A stretch of 64,000 bases of DNA from Candidatus Hamiltonella defensa 5AT (Acyrthosiphon pisum) (lineage in GTDB: Bacteria; Pseudomonadota; Gammaproteobacteria; Enterobacterales; Enterobacteriaceae), in the NCBI RefSeq assembly GCF_000021705.1, contig NC_012751.1:1724006-1788005 (forward strand), given 5' to 3'. The translations under genes and the position numbers were made by a program. The stretch's first letter is position 1, and every line of letters begins with the position of its first letter. Under the pieces are notes generated by a model. The model saw nothing but the letters and a program-made list of their open reading frames with translations, was not told where the DNA came from and ran no database searches. This document shows, one piece after another, positions 9,923 through 19,645 of this stretch.

Positions 9923-10960
9923 ATGAAAAATATGGTCACTGACACTCACCCAACCAGAGAAAACTGGTTACAAGAACTTGGCAATGTTATCACTGATCCT
10001 CTCGCGTTATTGTCTTTTTTAAAGTTGGACAAGAACATAAAATTAAGACAAGGCGCGTACGCGCGTGCTTTATTCCCTTTGCGTGTTCCCATCGCGTTCG
10101 CAGAGAAAATGACACCTGGAGATCCCAAAGATCCCCTCTTATTACAGGTACTGACGTTATCTGATGAATTCGTTCACACCTCTGGTTTTAGTGCCGATCC
10201 CTTATGCGAACAAGCAGCGGTTTTGCCTGGCCTGCTTCATAAATATCGTAATCGCGTATTGATGTTGATTAAAGGAGGTTGTGCAGTCCATTGCCGTTAT
10301 TGCTTTCGCCGTCATTTTCCTTATCAAAACAACAAGGGCTCTCAAGTCAATAGAGAGCAGGTGTTCAATTATATTAGAAAACACACTGAATTAGATGAAG
10401 TGATCTTTTCGGGGGGCGATCCTTTAATGGCCAAAGATCCTGAATTGGCTTCTTTAATCACCGTTTTAGAATCCATTCCACATATTAAGCGGCTCCGTAT
10501 TCATACCCGATTGCCTATCGTGATCCCTTCTCGCATTACAACAAGACTGTGTGAATCTTTTTCAAATTCTTCTTTGCAAATATTGATGGTGACCCATATT
10601 AATCATCCTAATGAAATGGATCAGGCCGTTTATAATAGTATGTACCGCCTAAAACAGGCGGGCGTGACCTTGCTCAATCAAACCGTTTTATTAAAAGACG
10701 TGAATAATAACGCCGAAATATTGGCTCAGCTCAGCAATAGATTATTTAACGCGGGAATTTTGCCTTATTATCTCCATTTGCTAGATAAGGTGCAGGGTGC
10801 CGCGCATTTTATGGTGGAGGAACACGAAGCACGACAAATTATGAAGGCACTTTTAGGTCAAGTATCAGGTTATCTGGTGCCGAGACTCACCAGAGAAGTC
10901 GCTGGGCAGCCCAGTAAAATACCGATTGATTTGCAGTTATTATCATATTCTGCGCCGTAA
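9923..10960 (+). CDS. epmB: EF-P (R)-beta-lysine 2,3-aminomutase
   Basis: EpmB is a radical-SAM, PLP-dependent enzyme that turns L-alpha-lysine into (R)-beta-lysine, which EpmA then attaches to EF-P K34. The radical-SAM cluster motif CAVHCRYC gives C120, C124 and C127, the same numbers as the E. coli enzyme. FSGGDPLMAKDPEL is the SAM-binding GGDP motif. The 345 residues match the family (E. coli 342). Its position back-to-back with efp supports the assignment. epmA is not in the window. Confidence 0.95.
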   Translation: MKNMVTDTHPTRENWLQELGNVITDPLALLSFLKLDKNIKLRQGAYARALFPLRVPIAFAEKMTPGDPKDPLLLQVLTLSDEFVHTSGFSADPLCEQAAVLPGLLHKYRNRVLMLIKGGCAVHCRYCFRRHFPYQNNKGSQVNREQVFNYIRKHTELDEVIFSGGDPLMAKDPELASLITVLESIPHIKRLRIHTRLPIVIPSRITTRLCESFSNSSLQILMVTHINHPNEMDQAVYNSMYRLKQAGVTLLNQTVLLKDVNNNAEILAQLSNRLFNAGILPYYLHLLDKVQGAAHFMVEEHEARQIMKALLGQVSGYLVPRLTREVAGQPSKIPIDLQLLSYSAP

Positions 10961-11012
10961 GAGAGCGGGGATTGCGAAAAATCCAGCACAGATGATTTTG
11001 GCAAACAAAAAA

Positions 11013-11864
11013 TCAAGTGCGTTCCATACAGGCTTTTAGCGTATTTTGCAACAAGCTGGCCACCGTCATAGGGCCGACTCCGCCAGGAACAGGCGTGATC
11101 CATGCCGCTCTGGTTGCAGCCATATCAAATTCTACGTCCCCTACCACGCGACCATTTTGCAATCTATTAATACCAACATCTATCACAATCGCGCCGGGTT
11201 TGATCCAGGTTCCAGGGATAAAAGAGGGTTTCCCCACTGCCACCACCAGTAAATCCGCGTTTTCAACATGTTGCTGGAGATGTTGAGTGAATCTATGTGC
11301 GACCGTGGTGGTACAACCGGCCAGCAACAATTCCAGGCTCATCGGCCGCCCCACAATGTTAGAGGCGCCCACGACCAAGGCATTCAAGCCACAAGGATCG
11401 AGATCGTAGCGCGCCAGTAAGGTCATGATGCCCAGAGGTGTGCAGGGGCGTAATTTCGGTATCCTTTGACATAAAGAGCCAATGTTATAAGGATGAAACC
11501 CATCGACATCTTTATCGGGGCGTATCTGTTCTAACATGTTCGCGCTATCAAAGCGTTCCGGTAGAGGCAACTGAACCAAGATGCCATCTATCTCAGGATC
11601 TTGATTAAGCTGCTTTATTAAAGACACCAGTTCTGCTTTAGAGGTTGTTTCTGGCAACGGATAACAATGCGAAACAAACCCAACTTCTTCACAGGCCTTA
11701 CGTTTATTCGCCACATAAATCTGAGACGCACTATTTTCACCGATTAATATCACCGCCAGACCAGGGGCACGTTTCCCTTGTTTGAGGCGTTTTTGTACGC
11801 CATGGGCGACTTCATTTTTGATTTGCTGCGCGATGGATTTACCATCCATAATTTTGGCTGACAT
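11013..11864 (-). CDS. folD: methylenetetrahydrofolate dehydrogenase / methenyl-THF cyclohydrolase
   Basis: FolD interconverts 5,10-methylene-THF, methenyl-THF and 10-formyl-THF using NADP, feeding one-carbon units into purine and fMet synthesis. The catalytic pair Y50 and K54 lies in SQIYVANKRKACEE. ILVQLPLP and the C-terminal PVPGGVGPMTVASLLQNT are family signatures, and the NADP-binding loop reads VVGASNIVGRP. The length is 283 residues (E. coli 288). It lies 41 bp downstream of thrC in the same direction, an unusual neighbour for folD that may place it in the thr transcript. Confidence 0.97.
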   Translation of the reverse strand: MSAKIMDGKSIAQQIKNEVAHGVQKRLKQGKRAPGLAVILIGENSASQIYVANKRKACEEVGFVSHCYPLPETTSKAELVSLIKQLNQDPEIDGILVQLPLPERFDSANMLEQIRPDKDVDGFHPYNIGSLCQRIPKLRPCTPLGIMTLLARYDLDPCGLNALVVGASNIVGRPMSLELLLAGCTTTVAHRFTQHLQQHVENADLLVVAVGKPSFIPGTWIKPGAIVIDVGINRLQNGRVVGDVEFDMAATRAAWITPVPGGVGPMTVASLLQNTLKACMERT

Positions 11865-11905
11865 GTCGAGAGACTCAGTATTTTACAACTTGATGATCGG
11901 ATAAA

Positions 11906-13201
11906 TTAAAAAGAAAGCGGTAACTTTCGTAAAAAATCGGACAAAGCTCGATAATCCGCCGGTAAATTCCTGGATAATAAAGGCAAATTTGCTCTTTGTG
12001 CTAACTCAGGCGGTAAGTCCAGTCTCAGTTTTAGAATGGGCTCTATCTTGTCTTTAAATTTTGCAGGATGAGCCGTCCCAAGGAATATGCCGGATTCTCC
12101 TGCTTGAAGCTGATCACGTAACAAACGATAAGCTACGGCTGCATGGGGTTCAGAAAGACAGCCTAATTCATTGAGTTCCAATAAGGTCCTTTCAGTCGTT
12201 TTGTCGTTCACCACGCCATATCCCAATTCTTTCAATGACCAATTTTTAAAACGAAACAAGGCCTCAATTCGGGGCCAGTTATTCGGTTCACTGACATCCA
12301 TGGCGTTCGACAAGGTGGCTTTGGTTTTTTCAGGCCGCCATTGCCCCTCTATCAAAAAACGAGGGACGGTATCATTGACATTGGTCGAGGCAATAAATCG
12401 TTTGACCGGTAAACCCAAGGCTTTTGCCAGTAAACCGGCGGTCAGATTTCCAAAATTGCCACTTGGCACAGAGATCACCAGCTCGCTACGCTGGTTAGGA
12501 GGGATTTGAGCCACGGCTTCAAAATAATAACAAATCTGGGCAATAAGACGGCTGATGTTGATCGAATTCGCAGAGTTGAGCTTAAGGGTTTTTCTTAAAG
12601 GAGTTTCTTCAAATGCCTGTTTCACCATGGATTGGCATGCATCAAAATCTCCCTCAATCGCGAGGGTATGAATATTCTGTCCTAACGTACAAAACAGCTT
12701 TTCTTGAAGCGGGCTTATCTTTCCACGAGGATACAGGATCACCACCTGGATATTTTTCAACCCCAAAAAGGCGTTTGCCACTGCAGCGCCCGTATCTCCC
12801 GAGGTGGCTGTTAAAATAGTGATCGGATCGTTTTTACCCACTATCGACAGTATTTGCGCCATCAATCGCGCGCCAAAATCTTTAAAAGCCAGGGTCGGGC
12901 CGTGAAATAATTCTAATAAAGCGATTTTGTCATCTATGCGAACGAGTGGCGCAGGGAAAGAAAACGCGGTTTTGATGGCCTGAGCCAAGGTGTTTTGAGG
13001 AATTTCATCACCAATAAAGGCGGATAAAATAGGGAGGCTCCGAGTGATAAAATCCTGCTCGAGCAACGTGGCCACTTCTTTTTGGGTGAATTCGGGTAAT
13101 GTGACCGGAAAAAACAACCCCTGCTGTTTCCCTAAACCTCGCTGCACCGCCTCCGTAAAGCTGACTTGTTCATTCTGATCTTTCAGATTATAAAATTTCA
13201 T
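11906..13201 (-). CDS. thrC: threonine synthase
   Basis: ThrC is the PLP enzyme that converts O-phosphohomoserine to threonine, the last step of the pathway. K107 in GPTLAFKDFGARL is the expected Schiff-base lysine. ATSGDTGAAVANAF binds the substrate phosphate, and VPSGNFGNLTAG is the phosphate-binding loop for PLP. The 431 residues match E. coli ThrC (428). It starts 7 bp after thrB and is the third gene of thrABC, in the enterobacterial order. Confidence 0.97.
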   Translation of the reverse strand: MKFYNLKDQNEQVSFTEAVQRGLGKQQGLFFPVTLPEFTQKEVATLLEQDFITRSLPILSAFIGDEIPQNTLAQAIKTAFSFPAPLVRIDDKIALLELFHGPTLAFKDFGARLMAQILSIVGKNDPITILTATSGDTGAAVANAFLGLKNIQVVILYPRGKISPLQEKLFCTLGQNIHTLAIEGDFDACQSMVKQAFEETPLRKTLKLNSANSINISRLIAQICYYFEAVAQIPPNQRSELVISVPSGNFGNLTAGLLAKALGLPVKRFIASTNVNDTVPRFLIEGQWRPEKTKATLSNAMDVSEPNNWPRIEALFRFKNWSLKELGYGVVNDKTTERTLLELNELGCLSEPHAAVAYRLLRDQLQAGESGIFLGTAHPAKFKDKIEPILKLRLDLPPELAQRANLPLLSRNLPADYRALSDFLRKLPLSF

Positions 13202-13208
13202 TGTGTTT

Positions 13209-14138
13209 TTATCCTACTGATCGTGCACCCAGGCTATCCAGGCGACAGATATGTACAAAACCTGCGTCGTTCTCTAAATAATGATGCTGGAGCCAGTCTG
13301 AGATGCTCGTGGCGGTTTTCAGGTTGGGACAAACGCTAAACAGAGTGGGGCCGGATCCAGAAATACCGGTTGCTAATGCGCCCATTTCTTTCGCTTTTTG
13401 ACGAGCGGTTAAAAAAGAAGGCAGCATGGGTAAACGATAGGGTTCTGCAATGACATCTTTCATTAATTCTGCCGCTAAATCAGGCTGTTGGCTGTAACAC
13501 GCATGAATAAAACCAGCCAAATAACGCCCATGATCCACACAATCGCGTTTGGAATAGTGGACGGGCAACACATTTCTGGCTTTGGCCGTCGAAATTTTAA
13601 TGCCTGGATAAGCGAGGACCCAAAGCCAATCAGAAAAAAGGGGAATGCTCTGGCTGATCCTGCTTTGTGTGTCTAATATGAACTGCAGCCCGCCTAAATA
13701 ACAGGGCGCCACATTATCATAATGAACATTGCCTGAAATCAGGCCTTCCATTTCCCCCATTAAAGAAAGCAACGCGTTTTGATCCAGCGGATGCGCACAA
13801 TATTCATTCATGGCCACCAGGGCCGCAACCACAGAACACGCGCTGGATCCCAATCCTGACCCCACGGGCATATTTTTCTCTAACCGCATTTGCACCGGCA
13901 CATCTTTGCCTATTTTTTGGCAAAAATTTTTCCAGCACCGAAAGACGATATTTTTTTTGGGCTCTTTAGGTAATTTATCGGAAAAAGACCCTTTAATCTC
14001 CAGATCAAACTGTTCTGCCGGGGCGATGCTTAAACAATCGCCGAGTAAGGTCCCGTCAATAGGCGATATTGCCATTCCTAATACATCAAAACCCACGCCC
14101 AAATTACCAATGGATGCGGGTGCAAAAAATTTCAGCAT
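13209..14138 (-). CDS. thrB: homoserine kinase
   Basis: ThrB phosphorylates homoserine with ATP. It is a GHMP kinase of 309 residues (E. coli 310). The N-terminus ASIGNLGVGFDVLGMAI, the ATP-loop PVGSGLGSSACS and the C-terminal ATGISGSGPTLFSV are the three GHMP motifs. Only 3 bp separate it from thrA and 7 bp from thrC, so translation is probably coupled along the operon. Confidence 0.97.
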   Translation of the reverse strand: MLKFFAPASIGNLGVGFDVLGMAISPIDGTLLGDCLSIAPAEQFDLEIKGSFSDKLPKEPKKNIVFRCWKNFCQKIGKDVPVQMRLEKNMPVGSGLGSSACSVVAALVAMNEYCAHPLDQNALLSLMGEMEGLISGNVHYDNVAPCYLGGLQFILDTQSRISQSIPLFSDWLWVLAYPGIKISTAKARNVLPVHYSKRDCVDHGRYLAGFIHACYSQQPDLAAELMKDVIAEPYRLPMLPSFLTARQKAKEMGALATGISGSGPTLFSVCPNLKTATSISDWLQHHYLENDAGFVHICRLDSLGARSVG

Positions 14139-14141
14139 ATT

Positions 14142-16604
14142 TTAAACGTCCTGCTTCCAGGATAAGGCCCGTAACAAATCCGCAAAAACCCCCGCGGCCG
14201 TGACATCATTACCAGCGCCATATCCTCGTAACACCAAAGGCAAGGGTTGATAGTAACGACTGTAAAATGCAAGTGCATTTTCTCCGTCTTTAATTTTATA
14301 GAGAGGATCATGGCTGGAAACCGCTTCTATTCGTACTTTACAGATTTGATTTTCAATCAATCCAACATAGCGTAAAACCTTTTTTTGTGACCTGGCGTCT
14401 GATGCTTTTTGTTTAAAATCCGCATCTAATGAAGGCAAACGTTTCAAAAAGGTGTCAACATCCCCTGAAATATCAAAGTTAGCGGGCAACACCGACTGAA
14501 CCTCAATGTCGTCTAGCTCAAGCTGGTAACCCGCTTCCCGTGCCAAAATTAAAAGCTTGCGAGCCACATCCATCCCCGATAAATCTTCTCGAGGATCGGG
14601 CTCCGTATAACCTTTCTGTTTTGCGTCAAGTGTCGCTTCTGAAAGGGTCATGCCTTCATCGAGCTTCCCGAAAATAAAAGAAAGAGAGCCTGATAAAATG
14701 CCAGAAAACTGGATCAGCTCATCGCCGGCATTGAGCAAATTTTGCAAATTTTCAATTACAGGTAGCCCCGCGCCGACATTGGTATCATATAAAAATTTGC
14801 GACAGGATTGAGCGGCTGCCTTTCTTAATTCATGATAGTAGGCCATAGAATCCGTATTGGCTTTTTTATTGGGTGTGACGACATGAAAACCGTTTGAAAG
14901 CAATGTCACGTATTGGTTTGCTATGAGTGTGCTGGAAGTGCAATCTACGATGACAGGATTCAATAAACGCTGCTCTTTAACCCAATGCGTCAGCCGATTG
15001 AGGTCAGACGAAGTGTGGGCTTGTGCCAATTGCTCCCGCCAATCGTTCAAATCAATACCATGCAAATGCGTTAACATGACTTTTGAATCGATGATCCCAC
15101 AGACACGCAAATCAATCTGTTTGTGCTTGAGCCAGGATTGCTGACGACGAATCTGTTCTATTAATGCACTGCCAACCCCACCGACACCAATAATAAAAAC
15201 TTCCATGACTTGATCGGTATGAAAAAGCATTTGGTGACACACTCTGGCGCCGGTGGTCGCCACCTCGTTTTTGACCACAGCAGAAATAGAACGTTCAGAA
15301 GAGCCCTGAGCAATCGCAATAATATTAATATTCGCTCGCGCTAAAGCCGAAAAGAAACGGGCGCAAATGCCTCGCAAGGTCCGCATGCTATCTCCAATCA
15401 CAGAAATGATAGCCAGATCTTCCATGAGGTCTAATGCATCGAGAATGCCTTCTTTTAATTCTAAATAGAATTCTTCTTCTAAGGCCAGGCGTGCATACAA
15501 TAATTTGTTCCCAGGGATACAAAAACTGATGCTGTATTCAGAAGAAGATTGAGTGATCAAAATAACGGAGATCCCCTTACGCGACATCACTGAAAATATT
15601 CTGGCGGCAATATCGGTCATGCCTTTCATCCCAGGCCCAGATACGTTAATCATCGCGACATGATTGAGGTTGGTAATGCCTTTAACAGGATATTCAGTAT
15701 CACTGGCTTGTTGATGGCTGATTAGGGTACCAGGGGCTTGAGGATTGCTCGTATTTTTAATGAAGCAAGGAATTTTAAATTGAGCAATCGGGGCAATTGT
15801 ACGCGGATGTAATACATTCGCACCAAAATAAGACAATTCCATCGCTTCTTGATAGGACATCGATTTCAACAGTTTTGCATCGGGAACCAAACGGGGATCA
15901 CAAGTATAAACCCCATCCACATCCGTCCAGATTTCGCAAAAATCTGCTTTTAAGCATGCGGCTAACACTGCGGCAGAATAATCTGAACCATTACGACCCA
16001 ACAAAACACATTCTCCCTTCTCATTACCCGCAGTAAAACCGGCCATAAAAATTACATGATCTTTCGGAATCGCCATTTGAGAGATACGTAAAGAGGATTC
16101 TGCAATATCAACAGTAGATTCAAGATAATCCCCGTAAGCCAAAATTTTTTCTACAGGATTAATGACAGTAATAGACGCCTCTTTGGCCTGAAAAATAGCG
16201 GCCATAATAGCAATAGAGAGTTTTTCACCGAGGCAGATAATAGAGGCTTTCACGCTGTCAGGACACAATCCGAGCAAAGCAATTCCATCTAATTTTTGTT
16301 GAATCTGAGTCCATTCTGCCTGTAGCATTTTTTTAAGGGGATCGTAAGGCAATGAAGGATGAGCCGCGTTGAGCCCCTGTAAAAGATCAAAAAAAATGCT
16401 TTCAGCTTGTTGTAAATATTGAGAGACAGACTGACCAGAAAAGGCGATTTCAATCATGGTCAAAAGATGATCAGTGATTTTAGCGGGGGCAGAAAGCACC
16501 ACCGCCACCTGGCCATGAACACGGTTACATTCGATAATATCGGCCACGCGTAAAAATTGCGACGCATTTGCTACTGAGGTTCCACCAAATTTCAGGACAC
16601 GCAT
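14142..16604 (-). CDS. thrA: bifunctional aspartokinase I / homoserine dehydrogenase I
   Basis: ThrA catalyses both the first step (aspartate to aspartyl phosphate) and the third step (aspartate semialdehyde to homoserine) of threonine synthesis. The aspartokinase domain starts with KFGGTS (residues 5-10) and contains GRNGSDYSAAVLAA. The central ACT region carries SGPGMKGMTDIAARIF. From about residue 467 the homoserine dehydrogenase begins with the NAD(P) loop IIGVGGVGSALI, followed by GAGLPVIENLQNLL and YTEPDPREDLSGMDVARK. The 820 residues equal E. coli ThrA. No thr leader peptide or attenuator hairpin is recognisable upstream, so the usual Thr/Ile attenuation may be gone. Confidence 0.97.
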   Translation of the reverse strand: MRVLKFGGTSVANASQFLRVADIIECNRVHGQVAVVLSAPAKITDHLLTMIEIAFSGQSVSQYLQQAESIFFDLLQGLNAAHPSLPYDPLKKMLQAEWTQIQQKLDGIALLGLCPDSVKASIICLGEKLSIAIMAAIFQAKEASITVINPVEKILAYGDYLESTVDIAESSLRISQMAIPKDHVIFMAGFTAGNEKGECVLLGRNGSDYSAAVLAACLKADFCEIWTDVDGVYTCDPRLVPDAKLLKSMSYQEAMELSYFGANVLHPRTIAPIAQFKIPCFIKNTSNPQAPGTLISHQQASDTEYPVKGITNLNHVAMINVSGPGMKGMTDIAARIFSVMSRKGISVILITQSSSEYSISFCIPGNKLLYARLALEEEFYLELKEGILDALDLMEDLAIISVIGDSMRTLRGICARFFSALARANINIIAIAQGSSERSISAVVKNEVATTGARVCHQMLFHTDQVMEVFIIGVGGVGSALIEQIRRQQSWLKHKQIDLRVCGIIDSKVMLTHLHGIDLNDWREQLAQAHTSSDLNRLTHWVKEQRLLNPVIVDCTSSTLIANQYVTLLSNGFHVVTPNKKANTDSMAYYHELRKAAAQSCRKFLYDTNVGAGLPVIENLQNLLNAGDELIQFSGILSGSLSFIFGKLDEGMTLSEATLDAKQKGYTEPDPREDLSGMDVARKLLILAREAGYQLELDDIEVQSVLPANFDISGDVDTFLKRLPSLDADFKQKASDARSQKKVLRYVGLIENQICKVRIEAVSSHDPLYKIKDGENALAFYSRYYQPLPLVLRGYGAGNDVTAAGVFADLLRALSWKQDV

Positions 16605-17165
16605 CTTTTATCTTCTTATCCATTTTGAAAGAAACGAATGATGCCAGATTTCATGGATTCTTCAAGATGAGATATTTTTCTATAAATGGATATGTGAGAT
16701 AAAAATACAAAGCTCAAAATAAAATTGATTAGTAAAAAGCAAAATGAAATAAAAATTAATAATAAAAAATAAAAAATAACGCAATTAAATTAATTACAAA
16801 TATAAGTTACAGCTTTAAATATTTAATATAAAAAGGTTTGCTCATTTAACATTAAATATTTTAAATCGATTAAAAAATAAAAAATTATTTTTTAATATGA
16901 ATATTTTTATATCTTTCGAAGATATAATGTTATTATAATACGTGTATTTTTTAAATAACTTATTGAATAAACAAAACGAGTTTAATCTCATGTATTTTTA
17001 AAAATCTATTTAAAATTTAATTTTAATTCATAAATAATAATATATTTTAAATAAAAAATATATTTAATCATTTTAGTAACAGTAATAAATTCATTTTATT
17101 ATCAAGCACAGAATGTTTACATTCTTGTGTCTATTTTTTGTCATACAAAATTTTAGGTAAAAAAT
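16605..17165. other. very AT-rich divergent region between thrA and arcA
   Basis: These 561 bp are far more AT-rich than the flanking genes, with long A and T runs. They must hold the promoters of thrABC (leftward) and arcA (rightward). I looked leftward for a short Thr/Ile-rich leader peptide and a GC-rich attenuator with T-run and saw neither. No open frame or RNA gene is supported. Confidence 0.6.
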
Positions 17166-17918
17166 ATGCGGGCGTTGCAAATTTTGATAGTAGAGGACGA
17201 ACTCGTCACTCGTCATACATTAAAAAGTATTTTTGAAGCAGAAGGTTATCTTGTGCATGAAGCAAGTGATGGTGAAGAAATGCAAGTGATTTTATCAAAA
17301 GAAAATATCAACTTGATTATTATGGACATCAATCTACCCGGTAAAAACGGTCTTCTTCTAGCTCGAGAAATTCGTGAACAAAAAAATGTGGCGTTAATCT
17401 TTCTTACGGGGCGTGATAATGAAGTCGATAAAATTTTAGGCTTGGAAATTGGTGCGGACGACTACATCACCAAACCTTTCAATGCTCGAGAATTAACCAT
17501 TCGAGCTCGTAATGTACTTTCTCGCACTATGCTCATCAGCATGCAACCAGAAAAAACTCAACGGATTGAAAGTTATCTATTTAATGGTTGGAAACTGGAT
17601 ATTAACAGTCGTTCTCTGATAAATCCTGAAGGGGAGATGTATAAATTGCCACGTAGTGAATTTAGAGCGCTTCTGCATTTTTGCGAAAATCCAGGAAAAA
17701 TTCATTCACGTGAAACCCTACTTAAAAAAATGACAGGGCGTGAACTTAAATTAAACGATCGCACGGTGGATGTGACGATTTGCCGTATACGCAAGTATTT
17801 TGAGCTCTCTGTTGATAGAATGGAAATCATCGCTACCATTCATGGTGAAGGATATCGTTTTTGCGCTCATATAGAGACGATTGAAAACTCTTCTGATAAG
17901 GACTTAAACGAAAAATAA
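17166..17918 (+). CDS. arcA: aerobic respiration control response regulator ArcA
   Basis: ArcA is the OmpR-family DNA-binding partner of the sensor ArcB; phosphorylated, it represses respiratory genes, including the suc operon, when oxygen is low. The receiver domain (about 1-120) opens QILIVEDELVTRHTLKSIFE, with phospho-acceptor D54 in IIMDINLPG and K in YITKPFNARELT. The winged-helix domain (about 145-235) ends TIHGEGYRF. The 250 residues exceed the E. coli 238 by a short C-terminal tail. In E. coli arcA also lies near the thr operon, so this neighbourhood is ancestral. An IS630 element begins 41 bp downstream. Confidence 0.95.
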   Translation: MRALQILIVEDELVTRHTLKSIFEAEGYLVHEASDGEEMQVILSKENINLIIMDINLPGKNGLLLAREIREQKNVALIFLTGRDNEVDKILGLEIGADDYITKPFNARELTIRARNVLSRTMLISMQPEKTQRIESYLFNGWKLDINSRSLINPEGEMYKLPRSEFRALLHFCENPGKIHSRETLLKKMTGRELKLNDRTVDVTICRIRKYFELSVDRMEIIATIHGEGYRFCAHIETIENSSDKDLNEK

Positions 17919-17959
17919 AATAATGAACAGTGCATTTTAATATGAAAATATTTTTGATA

Positions 17960-18861
17960 TAGCTAAGCGATTTAATTTTAGTTACAATATAAAGAACTAA
18001 TTAGCATGAGGTCACTATGAGTTATTCAGTGGATTTTCGTCAAAAAGTCCTGAGTATTCGAGAGAAAGAAGGACTGAGCATCAGAGCAACGGCGAAGCGT
18101 TTTCACGTAGGTACAGATACTCTCAGGCGTTGGCTCAAGCGAATAGAACCGAAACCCTCGGGTCCGCGTCGAGGCAAGATGGATAAAGAGGCGTTTATCA
18201 AAGATGTGGCAGAGTATCCAGATAGCTATCAACGGGAACGGGCGGCCCGTTTCGGGGTGTGCCCCAAAGCCATCTGGCAAGCATTGAAAAGATGGGGTCT
18301 GACCTATAAAAAAAACTCTGCGTCATCCCAAGGCAAACGAAGAGGCACGACAGGGGTTCCAGGAAAAAATCGCGGGGTATCAAAAGCAGGGTAAATCTCT
18401 GGTTTATCTCGATGAGAGCGGCTTTGCTCACGATATGCCCCGCCTCTACGGATACGCTACACGAGGTCAACGCTGTTTTGGGACTCACGATTGGCAGGCT
18501 AAGGGCCGCACTAACGTCATTGGTGCCTTATTAGGGGTCACTCTCATCGCGGTGGGCCTCTTTAACTGCTCCATTAACAGCGATGTTTTTTATGCCTGGG
18601 TCACTCAGCTGCTCCTACCCGCTCTTCCTCATCCGTGCGTGATGATGATGGATAACGCTTCTTTCCACAAGCGAAAAGATATTCAACACGCCATTCTCAA
18701 CGCCGGTCATTCTATTGAATATTTGCCTCCTTATTCGCCCGAGTTCAACCCTATTGAGCACACATGGGCTCAAGCTAAAAGAAAAAGAAGAGAACTTCAA
18801 TGCGACATCAATACCTTGTTTTCAGAACATATTATGTAACTATTCTTATGTCGTTTAGCTA
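17960..18861 (+). mobile_element. IS630-family insertion sequence, copy 1
   Basis: A 902-bp element is bounded by 11-bp imperfect inverted repeats (TAGCTAAGCGA at the left, complement of TCGTTTAGCTA at the right, one mismatch). It is flanked by a TA on each side (17958-17959, 18862-18863), the target duplication of the IS630/Tc1-mariner group. A copy that reads the same throughout lies at 42580-43481, so transposition was recent. The right end touches the mutH start codon. Confidence 0.93.
18017..18839 (+). CDS. IS630-family transposase in two frames (copy 1)
   Basis: The first frame (18017-18394) encodes the helix-turn-helix DNA-binding part, beginning MSYSVDFRQKVLSIREKEGL. The catalytic DDE part is in the next frame, open from about 18315 to 18839: first Asp in VYLDESGF, second in MMMDNASFH, Glu in FNPIEHTW. 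The frames join at the A8 tract 18308-18315. Losing one A, or a +1 shift, gives a single protein of about 273 residues. Both copies carry the same break, which fits programmed recoding or transcript slippage, as reported for other IS630 elements, better than random decay. Confidence 0.85.
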
Positions 18862-18862
18862 T

Positions 18863-19546
18863 ATGAGTATGCATACCCGCCCTCAGCCCCCTGAAAATCA
18901 GGAGCAACTTTTGCTTCGAGCCCAGAGGATATCAGGTTCCTCTTTAGGGGAATTAGCCTGCCTGGCCAAATGGACGGTCCCACCTGATTTAAAAAAGGAT
19001 AAAGGCTGGGTAGGTTTATTGCTGGAATATTATTTGGGGGCACGAGCAGGCAGTAAAGCTGAGCAGGATTTTGCAGATATAGGGGTTGAGCTCAAAACCA
19101 TTCCTGTTGATGTTAAAGGTCAGCCTTTAGAGACGACTTTTGTGTGTTACGCCCCTTTAACTCGAAATACAGGGATTATTTGGGAAAATAGTCATTTACG
19201 AAAAAAGTTAGCAAAAGTTTTATGGGTACCCATAGAAGGTGAGCGGCAGATCCCGCTCACCCAAAGGCGTGTCGGTACCCCCTTTTTTTGGAGCCCGAAT
19301 CTTGATGAAGACAAAGCACTACAACAAGATTGGGAAGAGCTGATGGAGCGAATTATTATGGGGCAAATTAATCATATCAGTGCCCACCATGGTGAAGTGT
19401 TACAACTACGTCCAAAAGCCAAGAATAGTCGTATTTTAACAGCAGCAACAGGCGAAACAGGCCAACCTATAATGACTTTACCAAGAGGGTTTTATTTAAA
19501 AAAAACCTTTACTGCCGCGATATTAGCGCGATATTTTTTATTATAA
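18863..19546 (+). CDS. mutH: DNA mismatch repair endonuclease MutH
   Basis: MutH nicks the unmethylated strand at hemimethylated GATC sites during mismatch repair, activated by MutS and MutL. The protein tracks E. coli MutH throughout: LGELA, KGWVGLLLEYYLGARAGSK with the active-site Glu, then DFADIGVELKTIPVD with the catalytic Asp and the Glu-x-Lys. It ends with LPRGFYLKKTFTAAILARYFLL. From the ATG at 18863 it has 227 residues (E. coli 229); 18869 is the alternative. The ATG lies in the TA duplication next to the IS630 right end. The native ribosome site and promoter are therefore gone and no Shine-Dalgarno is visible, so expression may be low. The frame is open upstream into the IS. Confidence 0.93.
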   Translation: MSMHTRPQPPENQEQLLLRAQRISGSSLGELACLAKWTVPPDLKKDKGWVGLLLEYYLGARAGSKAEQDFADIGVELKTIPVDVKGQPLETTFVCYAPLTRNTGIIWENSHLRKKLAKVLWVPIEGERQIPLTQRRVGTPFFWSPNLDEDKALQQDWEELMERIIMGQINHISAHHGEVLQLRPKAKNSRILTAATGETGQPIMTLPRGFYLKKTFTAAILARYFLL

Positions 19547-19645
19547 GAAAGTTAGAAATAAAAACGACTACCGAAATCTGACAAATCTAAGGTAAATCAC
19601 GGATGTTGAACATGACTCAATCTAGATAAACTGATGGCCAGAAAT

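Noticed and set aside
16605..17165. thr leader peptide and attenuator
   Set aside because: No Thr/Ile-rich short frame with a GC-rich hairpin and T-run could be seen upstream of thrA.
18800..18862. A longer MutH starting inside the transposase gene
   Set aside because: The added residues are read from IS630 sequence and differ from any MutH N-terminus; the family start fits 18863/18869.
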